64,000 bases of DNA, from the NCBI RefSeq assembly GCF_000938305.1, contig NZ_JYMT01000042.1, forward strand, positions 434,001 through 498,000, in the 5' to 3' direction. Origin of the DNA: Bradyrhizobium sp. LTSP885 (GTDB lineage: Bacteria; Pseudomonadota; Alphaproteobacteria; Rhizobiales; Xanthobacteraceae). The notes beneath the pieces were generated by a model, which worked only from the letters and a program-made list of their open reading frames with translations, searched no databases and was not told the origin of the DNA. Position numbers and translations under genes: made by a program. Below, piece by piece: positions 6,507 through 12,995 of this stretch. Position 1 is the first letter of the stretch. Each line of letters begins with the position of its first letter.

Positions 6507-7943
6507 ATGCTCCGCCATCTACCAGCACGCGCGATCGCGCTGTCGGCGACGGCCCTGGCCTTGATGCTTGCCGGCCCCGTGGCCGCGGAGACCGTCACTA
6601 TCGGGATCGGCACCCAGGACACCACGACCAACACGGTGACCACGGGCGTCGTGATCCGGCAACTGCATCTGCTCGAGAAGTACCTGCCGACGTCAGGCAA
6701 ATACGCCAACATCAAGTTCGAGCTCGAATGGCAGAACTTCACCTCCGGTCCCCCCGTCACCAACGGCATGATGGCCGACAAGCTGCAATTCGGCGCGATG
6801 GGCGACTATCCGCTCGTCGTCAACGGTTTCACCTTCGAGAACAATCCGGAGAGCAAGAGCCGCCTGATCGCGGTCGCCGCCTACAGCATGTCGGGGTCGG
6901 GTAACGGCATCGTCGTCCACAAGGACTCGCCCTATTACGAGCTCGCCGATCTGAAGGGCAAGCTCGTCAGCGTTCCCTTCGGCTCGGCCGCGCATGGCAT
7001 GGTGCTGAAGGCGATGCAGGACCGCGGCTATCCCTCCGACTTCTTCCAGCTCGTCAGCCAGAGCCCCGAGGTCGGCTCGACCAATCTGCAGGAAAAGAAG
7101 ATCGACGCGCATGCCGACTTCGTTCCGTTCGCAGAGCTGCTGCCGTTCCGCGGCTTCGCGCGAAAAATCTTTGACGGCGTCGAGACCAATCTGCCGACCT
7201 GGCACGGCGTCGTCGTGCGGTCCGACTTCGCCGAGAAATATCCTGATGTCGTGGTCGCCTACATCAAGGCGATCATCGCGGCCGACCAGTGGCTGCGCGC
7301 GGACCCGAAACAGGCTGCCGAGAAGATCCAGGAGTGGACCGGCATCAGCAAGGAGGTGGTCTACATCTTCCTCGGTCCAAGCGGCAACATGACGACCGAT
7401 CCGACCATCAAGCCGGCCCTGATCGATGCCGCCGCGACCGACGTGAAGGTGCTGCAGAATCTTGGGCGCATGAAGGAGTTCGATCCGAAAAAATGGGTCG
7501 ACGATTCCTACATCCGCAAAGCCTATGCCGAGATGAAGCTCGACTATGACGCGCAGCTTGCCAGCACGGCGAACTACGAGATTTCAGGTGAAGATACGTT
7601 CTGCAAGAAGCCGGTTACCGAGCCGCGCAAATCCGGCGAGGTCTGGGTCGACGGCGAAGGTATCCTGCCGTTCTCCAGCGCCATTTGCACGCTTGGCGCC
7701 TATGCCGACTTCAAGGCCAAGGGCAAGAAGATCAATGTTGCCTACGTCTTCGACGCCACGCGCGGGATCAAGCTGTTCGCCGACCAGGCCTTCTTCGCGG
7801 TCGGCGGCGGCGACATTGCACCGTTCCTCCTGAAGAAGGACGCCGAAGCCTACGCCGCCAAGAGCGGCGGCAAGGTCTCTGGCTTCAAGGTCTTGGGCTT
7901 CGAGGATGCGGTGAAATCGGCGGTCAGCGGAGGCAAGACGTGA
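6507..7943 (+). CDS. NrtA/SsuA-type binding protein with NosL-like C-terminal domain
   Basis: A 478-residue exported protein. A signal peptide (ALSATALALMLAGPVAAE) is followed by a NrtA/SsuA/TauA-like binding fold: MGDYPLVVNGF, GSAAHGMVLKAMQDRGY and DAHADFVPFAELLPFRGF. Residues about 360-475 are extra for this family and resemble NosL: GILPFSSAICTLGAYADF, then NVAYVFDATRGIKLFADQAFFAVGG, then PFLLKKDAEAYAAKSGGKV. NosL is a copper(I) chaperone for nitrous oxide reductase. Here its Cys-x2-Cys-Gly-Met signature is missing, leaving only FCKKPV and AIC. The upstream GAGG favours ATG 6507 over 6501. The permease start overlaps its stop. The substrate is unknown; the fusion may couple metal or sulfur ligand sensing to uptake. 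Confidence 0.82.
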   Translation: MLRHLPARAIALSATALALMLAGPVAAETVTIGIGTQDTTTNTVTTGVVIRQLHLLEKYLPTSGKYANIKFELEWQNFTSGPPVTNGMMADKLQFGAMGDYPLVVNGFTFENNPESKSRLIAVAAYSMSGSGNGIVVHKDSPYYELADLKGKLVSVPFGSAAHGMVLKAMQDRGYPSDFFQLVSQSPEVGSTNLQEKKIDAHADFVPFAELLPFRGFARKIFDGVETNLPTWHGVVVRSDFAEKYPDVVVAYIKAIIAADQWLRADPKQAAEKIQEWTGISKEVVYIFLGPSGNMTTDPTIKPALIDAAATDVKVLQNLGRMKEFDPKKWVDDSYIRKAYAEMKLDYDAQLASTANYEISGEDTFCKKPVTEPRKSGEVWVDGEGILPFSSAICTLGAYADFKAKGKKINVAYVFDATRGIKLFADQAFFAVGGGDIAPFLLKKDAEAYAAKSGGKVSGFKVLGFEDAVKSAVSGGKT

Positions 7944-8836
7944 GCAGCAGCCCCGCACTTGTCCGTCACGAGGAGGCTGCCGTGGTGACCGCGACCGAGC
8001 CGCCGGCCTCGGCGCCCGTTGCCACCCCGGCCGGCATCGGCGTGCTTGCCGGCCGGTGGTACCGGCTCAACGGGGACCGGATCCGCGCGATGCTGATCTG
8101 CATCGCGTCGCTCGTCGTGTTCCTGCTGGTCTGGCATCTTCTGACCAAATACCGCGTCGTGTTCTTCGTCCGCTTCACCAACGTGCCCTCGCCGCTCGCG
8201 GTCTATGACAGCTTTGCCAGAGCGATCCACGACCCCAAATTCCTGCTGCATATCGCGCTGAGTTGCCGTCGCATCCTGCTCGGCTTCTCGCTGGCGGCGT
8301 TGGTCGGCGTGCCGCTTGGTCTGGTGATGGGCCGCTTCAAGCTGGTTCATGAGGTGATCTTCCCGGTCTCGGAAGTGTTGCGTCCGATTCCGGCAATCGC
8401 CTGGGTGCCGATGGCGATCATGCTGTGGCCGACCAACGAGCAGAGCATCGTCTTCATCACGTTCCTCGGCTCGTTCTTTCCGATCCTGGTCAACACGCTG
8501 CACGGAATGACGCTGGTCGATCCGGTGCTGGTGCGGGCTGCGCGCTGTCTCGGCGCCAGGGAAACCTCGATCTTCCGGGAGGTCTATTTCCCCGCCTCGC
8601 TGCCGCACATCTTCACCGGGCTGACGATCGGCATGGGCGTCGCGTGGGTCTCGCTTATCGCCGCCGAGATGATCTCCGGCCAATACGGCATCGGCTACTT
8701 CACCTGGGAGGCGTATTCGCTGGTCCAGTATCCCGATATCGCACTCGGCATGATCGCGATCGGCGTGCTTGGGCTCGCATCGAGCCTGCTAATTCGGGCC
8801 GTTGGACGGCTCGCTATGCCCTGGGGGCGCGCATGA
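7940..8836 (+). CDS. ABC importer permease (SsuC/TauC/NrtB family)
   Basis: A 298-residue BPD_transp_1 permease with about six membrane segments beginning at MLICIASLVVFLLVWHLL. The cytoplasmic EAA loop is RAARCLGARETSIFREVYFPASLPHIFTG. The GTG start at 7940 overlaps the binding-protein stop and has GGAGG at 7929-7933, six bases upstream. The N-terminal 40 residues are a non-membrane, Ala/Pro-rich extension. It forms the channel with the downstream ATPase; the family imports aliphatic sulfonates, taurine, nitrate and similar anions. Confidence 0.87.
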   Translation: MSSSPALVRHEEAAVVTATEPPASAPVATPAGIGVLAGRWYRLNGDRIRAMLICIASLVVFLLVWHLLTKYRVVFFVRFTNVPSPLAVYDSFARAIHDPKFLLHIALSCRRILLGFSLAALVGVPLGLVMGRFKLVHEVIFPVSEVLRPIPAIAWVPMAIMLWPTNEQSIVFITFLGSFFPILVNTLHGMTLVDPVLVRAARCLGARETSIFREVYFPASLPHIFTGLTIGMGVAWVSLIAAEMISGQYGIGYFTWEAYSLVQYPDIALGMIAIGVLGLASSLLIRAVGRLAMPWGRA

Positions 8837-9705
8837 GCGTGGTTGAGACCCGACCCGTCCGTGGTCATATCGAGGTCAAGAACTTTGCGTTGAGCTACGA
8901 GACGATCGACGGCTCGGTCGCGGCGGTCACCAACACGGACATCCATGTCAATCCCGGCGAGTTCGTCTCGATCGTGGGTCCGTCGGGCTGCGGCAAGTCG
9001 ACATTCCTCAACGCGGTTGCAGGTTTCCTGAAGCCGACCGAAGGCACGATCACGGTCGATGGCGAGCCGGTCAAGGGACCTAGCGCGGAACGCGGCATGG
9101 TGTTCCAGCAATATTCGTTGTTCCCGTGGAAGACGGTGCGGGAGAACGTCGAGTTCGGCCTCAAGATGCGCGGCATGGCACGGTCGCAGCGCGAGCGCGC
9201 GGCGCGCACCCTGCTCGGGCTTGCCGGCCTTGAAGCGTTCGAGAAGCACTATCCGGAACGGCTATCCGGCGGCATGAAGCAGCGCGTCGGCATCGTCCGC
9301 GCGCTCGCAACCGGCCCCAAGGTACTGCTGCTGGACGAGCCGTTCGGTGCGCTCGACGCGCAGACGCGCGTCATCATGCAGCAGATCCTCACCAACATGT
9401 GGCAGCGGCTGAAGATCTCGGTCCTGTTCGTCACCCACGATATCGACGAGGCGATCTTCCTGTCCGACCGCGTCTACTGCATGACGGCGCGTCCAGGCTC
9501 GATCAAGGCCGAGATTCCGATTCCGCTGGAACGGCCGCGACAGCAGTCAATGATGATGTCTTCGGAATTCCTCGCCCTGCGACGCGGGCTGATGTCACTG
9601 ATCCGCGAGGAGAGCCTGAAGGCGATGGGCGGCGAGATCAGCGATCTCGGCATGCAGGGCCTCAACATCGAGCTGCATGGCCAATCGCTGGCGGACGTGA
9701 TCTAG
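8833..9705 (+). CDS. ABC importer ATPase (SsuB/TauB/NrtD family)
   Basis: A 290-residue ATPase with Walker A GPSGCGKST at about residues 48-56, a Q-loop in VFQQYSLFPWKTV, signature LSGGMKQR, Walker B LLLDEPFGALD and switch His in VTHDIDEA. VEFGLKMRG and the DEAIFLSDRVYCMTARPG phrase are typical of nitrate/sulfonate importers. About 40 residues follow the usual end (EISDLGMQGLNIELHG). Its ATG overlaps the permease stop by four bases, so the three importer genes are translationally coupled. It converges on the dehydrogenase at 9728. Confidence 0.9.
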   Translation: MSVVETRPVRGHIEVKNFALSYETIDGSVAAVTNTDIHVNPGEFVSIVGPSGCGKSTFLNAVAGFLKPTEGTITVDGEPVKGPSAERGMVFQQYSLFPWKTVRENVEFGLKMRGMARSQRERAARTLLGLAGLEAFEKHYPERLSGGMKQRVGIVRALATGPKVLLLDEPFGALDAQTRVIMQQILTNMWQRLKISVLFVTHDIDEAIFLSDRVYCMTARPGSIKAEIPIPLERPRQQSMMMSSEFLALRRGLMSLIREESLKAMGGEISDLGMQGLNIELHGQSLADVI

Positions 9706-9727
9706 CGATCGGCGAAGGCGTCAGCGG

Positions 9728-11071
9728 TTAGTCGTGGCTGATGCGCCAGATCGTCCCGTTGCCGTCTTCGGAGACAAGCAGCGCACCATCGCGTGTCACG
9801 GTGACGCCGACCGGGCGCCCCCAGACCTCATTGTCGGCGACGACAAAGCCGGTGACGAAATCCTCATACTCGCCGGTCGGCGCGCCGTCCTTGAGGCGGA
9901 TGCGGACGACCTTGTAACCCGTCCGCTTGGATCGATTCCACGAACCGTGCTCGGCTGCGAAGGCATCGCCGCGATAGTCAGGCGGAAAATTGTTGCCGGT
10001 GTAGAAGGTCAGGCCGAGCGAAGCCGAGTGTGGCTGTAGCAGGACGTCGGGGATCGTCACCTTGTCCTTCAGGTCGGGACGTTCGCCGGCATGCGCGGGA
10101 TCTTCGTTGGCGCCGATGTAGTACCACGGCCATCCGTAGAACGCGCCCTCGCGCACGCGCGTCACATAATCAGGCACGAGGTTGTCGCCGCGGCCGTCGC
10201 GCTCATTGGTCGAACACCACGGCGTGCCGCTGCCGGGCTGGATCGCCAGTCCCACGCAATTGCGGATTCCGGTCGCGAAGAGCTTTTGATTCTTGCCGTC
10301 GGGATCGAAGCCGAGCACGGCGGCGCGATCGGTTTCAGAACCCCAGGCGGCGCCGAGCGCGCGACCGCGGCTCCAGGCCTCGATGCCTTCCGATGGCCGG
10401 CCAAGCCCTTCGCCCGCGTTGCCGGCAGAGCCGACCGACACCAGCATCCGCTTGCCGTCGGATGTGAACACGATGTCGCGCGTGGAATGGCCGTAGCCGT
10501 GTGGAAGATTGGCAACGATCGTCTCCGGCTTCCCCGAAGCCTTGAGGTCGCCGCTTCGGTACGCAAATCGAACGACGCTGTCCGTATTGGCGACATAGAG
10601 CCATTGCGGATTGTCTCCGCTTGGGAAGAACGCGATGCCGAACGGCTTGTTCAGGCCGCTGGCGTAGATCTCGTTGGTTGCGGGTTTGGTGGCACCGTCG
10701 GCGCTGCGCAGGATGCGGATGCGGCCGGGGCCGGTTTCGACGACGAAGATATCGCCATTGGGCGCGGTCCGCATGATCCGCGGGCCGCTCAGCCCCTCAG
10801 CAAACAGCTCGATCTTGAACCCTGCCGGTACCTGCGGAACGGCGAACGCAGGCCTCGGCACGATGCGGGACGCGTTGCTGCTGGACGCCGTCGCGCCGGG
10901 CTTCGGCAAATCCTGTGGCGTGATCAATCTGACGGTGCCGGGCTTGTCGCGCTGCCAATCACCGAAGGCGTCTGCGCCCTTCAACACCGGCTCGGCACTC
11001 GATCGCCCCATGGTCAGCGCGGCGATGGCGATGACGAAAATAGCCGCGCCGGCAAAGTTCAGTCCTGGCAT
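9728..11071 (-). CDS. Sorbosone-dehydrogenase-like six-bladed beta-propeller, exported
   Basis: A 447-residue protein with an N-terminal signal or anchor (FAGAAIFVIAIAALTMGRSSAEP) and a soluble glucose/sorbosone dehydrogenase beta-propeller. Typical phrases are GFKIELFAEGLSGPRIMRTAPNGDIFVVE, GLNKPFGIAF, TDRAAVLGFDPDG, GIRNCVGLAI, FYGWPWYYIG and EHGSWNRSKRTGYKVVRI. The family uses PQQ or is of uncertain cofactor. No heme motif C-x2-CH is present, so no attached cytochrome domain. GAGGA upstream of ATG 11071 supports this start over 11119. A role in periplasmic sugar or aldehyde oxidation is inferred. Confidence 0.8.
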   Translation of the reverse strand: MPGLNFAGAAIFVIAIAALTMGRSSAEPVLKGADAFGDWQRDKPGTVRLITPQDLPKPGATASSSNASRIVPRPAFAVPQVPAGFKIELFAEGLSGPRIMRTAPNGDIFVVETGPGRIRILRSADGATKPATNEIYASGLNKPFGIAFFPSGDNPQWLYVANTDSVVRFAYRSGDLKASGKPETIVANLPHGYGHSTRDIVFTSDGKRMLVSVGSAGNAGEGLGRPSEGIEAWSRGRALGAAWGSETDRAAVLGFDPDGKNQKLFATGIRNCVGLAIQPGSGTPWCSTNERDGRGDNLVPDYVTRVREGAFYGWPWYYIGANEDPAHAGERPDLKDKVTIPDVLLQPHSASLGLTFYTGNNFPPDYRGDAFAAEHGSWNRSKRTGYKVVRIRLKDGAPTGEYEDFVTGFVVADNEVWGRPVGVTVTRDGALLVSEDGNGTIWRISHD

Positions 11072-11204
11072 GCCGTTCCTCGCGCGATTGCGTCGTCGTT
11101 GCGGCAGGTGGTAGCGCAAATTGGCCGCTGGCTCCGTTCACAATCTCGTCTTTGGCTTCAAGGTGAGTTCGCCCGTCGCGGCCGACGGCCTGGCCGACGC
11201 GCAA

Positions 11205-11387
11205 CTAGCTCTGAGCCGGCCAGCTCCGCCGGATCAAGACCACCCGCTCGATCCGGTCGCACTCCCCGCAGCGGTACTGAAGGATCTCCTTCCCCTGACT
11301 GTCGGGAGAGCAGGTCTCGAGCCGCATGGTGACGTCACAGCTGACGCAGGACATCAGCGTCAGGAGCGGACTGCGATCGTCATTCAT
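11205..11387 (-). CDS. Small zinc-ribbon-like protein
   Basis: About 60 residues if started at MNDDRSPLLTL. Two Cys pairs, CVSC and CGEC, are spaced about 30 residues apart, which suggests a rubredoxin- or zinc-ribbon-like knuckle, with RLETCSPDS and ILQYRCGECDRIERV between and after. The frame continues upstream to 11459 (starts at 11423 or 11459 are possible), but no start has a good ribosome site. It lies upstream of, and on the same strand as, the sorbosone-dehydrogenase-like gene. Function unknown. Confidence 0.5.
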   Translation of the reverse strand: MNDDRSPLLTLMSCVSCDVTMRLETCSPDSQGKEILQYRCGECDRIERVVLIRRSWPAQS

Positions 11388-11562
11388 CGATGCCCGCGTT
11401 GAAGCGGTCGGATCGGCGATCATGGCGTTGGACAATGCAACGGAAATTGGGCGGCTCACCCCGAGGCAATGCCGATCCCGCGCCGCGGTTCCCGATCAGA
11501 AACCGCGCTGACGCCGGCTGAGGCGATATGGCGCAACTCTTAAGTTGTAGTCCGTGCGGCCA

Positions 11563-11868
11563 TCAGGGCCGAATGGTGACACGGCCCGGCCCGGGCTTGC
11601 CCTTGTCGAGCTTCGTCCTTGCGACGGGACGCTCTGCCTGGCTTTGGGTCAGACGCTCGCGGACGGTCGGCAACCGATCGCAGCCGCCGGTGGCCTTCCA
11701 GCGGCCGATCAGGTCCGCCACCTCGGCCCGCATGGCCAACAGCCGATAGGACGCCTCGCTGCAGTCGAGATCGCGATTGACCTGATCCCGGATGGCAGCC
11801 TCGACCAAGGTCATTTCGGCCCGCAAAGCGCTGATCTTGCGTCGAATTTCGTTGATCTTGTTGTCCAT
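11563..11868 (-). CDS. Hypothetical coiled-coil protein under a LexA box
   Basis: A 101-residue protein. The N-terminal half is a likely coiled coil (INEIRRKISALRAEMTLVEAAI), followed by LLAMRAEVADLIGRW and a basic, Pro/Gly-rich tail (KLDKGKPGPGRVTI). No enzyme or DNA-binding motif is recognised. A GAAC-N7-GAAC LexA operator lies 10-24 bases before its ATG, inside the spacer of a TTGACA-type promoter, so the transcript would be almost leaderless. It is divergent from the DUF3072 gene and would be SOS-induced if the box works. Confidence 0.65.
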   Translation of the reverse strand: MDNKINEIRRKISALRAEMTLVEAAIRDQVNRDLDCSEASYRLLAMRAEVADLIGRWKATGGCDRLPTVRERLTQSQAERPVARTKLDKGKPGPGRVTIRP

Positions 11869-11877
11869 GGCTTGTTA

Positions 11878-11892
11878 GAACAAAAATAGAAC
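11878..11892. promoter_or_regulatory. Alphaproteobacterial LexA box (GTTC-N7-GTTC)
   Basis: GAAC (11878-11881), seven bases (AAAAATA), then GAAC (11889-11892); on the minus strand this reads GTTC-N7-GTTC. That direct repeat is the established LexA operator of alphaproteobacteria. It lies in the 61-bp divergent region between the genes at 11868 and 11930. On the minus strand it falls between TTGACA and a TCTAAC-like -10, so LexA binding would block the promoter. Confidence 0.72.
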
Positions 11893-11929
11893 ATATTGTC
11901 AAGTCAGCATACGACGAATGAGGTGAAAC

Positions 11930-12130
11930 ATGAGCATGGCGGCGGTGAAATTCGGCGGGGTCGCGGAGCGTCTCGGCGGGCAAATGACCCGTGCGCAGGC
12001 CGCCCGATTGAGGAGCCTTGCCGAGGAAGCCTATCAGCCCAGGCAGTACGCAGGCGACCTGACGTTCGAGGAGGCCGAGCGGCGGATCGGCGCCCTGAAA
12101 GCGGAGATCGCACTGGCGGACTCGTTCTGA
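11930..12130 (+). CDS. DUF3072-type small protein
   Basis: A 66-residue protein with the DUF3072 pattern MTRAQAARLRSLAEEAY followed by DLTFEEAERRIGALKAEIA. It is helical, soluble and of unknown function. ATG 11930 follows AGGTG, with a second in-frame ATG at 11936. The LexA-type operator 11878-11892 lies 38 bases upstream, so it may belong to the SOS response together with the divergent gene at 11563-11868. Confidence 0.7.
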   Translation: MSMAAVKFGGVAERLGGQMTRAQAARLRSLAEEAYQPRQYAGDLTFEEAERRIGALKAEIALADSF

Positions 12131-12200
12131 AGCGCCTACGCCACGGCGGCCGGAAGCGGCCTGTTCCTTTCGGTTACCGTCTGCCCCGGGGGAACCTCAC

Positions 12201-12455
12201 GTGCTGGAACTGGAGAAGCGGTCGCCGCTCGCGTTTTCGATCGCCCTGAAGGATGGGCGGACGCTTGAGACTGTCGGCGACGCTGCAGACTACCTGTCCA
12301 AGCTGAATGCGGACCAGCGCGAGCGCTCGCACTGGAAGACCGCAATCATGATGTTCAACAACGCGATGCGCGAAGCACGCTACCTCAAGATCGCAACCAT
12401 GAATCTGCGGTCGGCGTTGCTGTACGATCGGCTGCTCGACGACGCCGGCCTCTGA
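12201..12455 (+). CDS. DUF982-like small protein
   Basis: An 84-residue protein with a GTG start preceded by GGGGGAA. The pattern DGRTLETVGDAADYLSKL, then a helical stretch ending ATMNLRSALLYDRLLDDAG, resembles DUF982, a rhizobial small-protein family of unknown function. It is a clear paralogue of the convergent gene at 12629-12886, sharing L-x-G-x-T-x-x-TVG-x-A, then W near the middle and a terminal L-R-x-L-x-x-R pattern. No membrane or signal segment. Confidence 0.6.
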   Translation: MLELEKRSPLAFSIALKDGRTLETVGDAADYLSKLNADQRERSHWKTAIMMFNNAMREARYLKIATMNLRSALLYDRLLDDAGL

Positions 12456-12581
12456 CTGTGGTGTCGCCGCTACAGCCGAATCGATCGCCGTTTCGTAAAT
12501 GCGTTTCCGTTATGGCCGCAAACAAGGTAACGGCGGTACACATCGCGGCTCGAGGCTGATCGCGCTTCAGCCGCCATCTTG

Positions 12582-12609
12582 GGGCCGCCTCGGAGGGCCA
12601 AGGCGGCCC
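12582..12609. terminator. Hairpin between convergent DUF982-like genes
   Basis: GGGCCGCCT (12582-12590) and AGGCGGCCC (12601-12609) form a perfect 9-bp stem with a 10-base loop. ATTTCTTT follows on the plus strand, a weak U-rich tract. The location between two convergent genes fits a terminator for the plus-strand gene. Confidence 0.5.
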
Positions 12610-12628
12610 ATTTCTTTGTCGAAGCAGT

Positions 12629-12886
12629 TCAGAGCAGCTTGGCGCGGACGAACAGCATGCGCAGCGCGCTGGTCGCCTGCACCGTCAGCATAGCGTTGCC
12701 GGCCGCCTTTTCGAGCGCGCTGACGGCATCACCGTGCAAGGTCCGGAATTCCATCCACTCGACCGCGCTGAGATTGGTGATGAAGCGATAGGCCTGGCCA
12801 ACGGTCGCAAGCGTCACCGTCTCGCCGTTCAGCCGCAATTTGAACGTCGCCTTCAGCGGCGTGTCGGAAGTGGATACGTCACCCAT
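12629..12886 (-). CDS. DUF982-like small protein, paralogue of the 12201 gene
   Basis: An 85-residue protein, MGDVSTSDTPLKATF at the start, with LNGETVTLATVGQAYRFITNLSA and a C-terminal helix ATSALRMLFVRAKLL. It aligns with the protein at 12201-12455 through G-x-T-x-x-TVG-x-A, W in the middle and AT-x-x-LR-x-L, so the two are probably a duplicated convergent pair. The arrangement resembles DUF982. Function unknown. Confidence 0.6.
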   Translation of the reverse strand: MGDVSTSDTPLKATFKLRLNGETVTLATVGQAYRFITNLSAVEWMEFRTLHGDAVSALEKAAGNAMLTVQATSALRMLFVRAKLL

Positions 12887-12995
12887 GGCGCGGTTGTGCA
12901 GCGCGCCGCGTTAATGTCAATCTAATTTCTTCGCTCCCGTAGGCGCGTCAGTCCCAATCAGCGTGATGTCTGTTAGCGTCAGGCAGGGGTGATTC

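Noticed and set aside
6507..7943. Simple nitrate-binding protein NrtA
   Set aside because: The C-terminal 115 residues do not belong to that family, and no nitrate reductase is linked; the substrate is left open.
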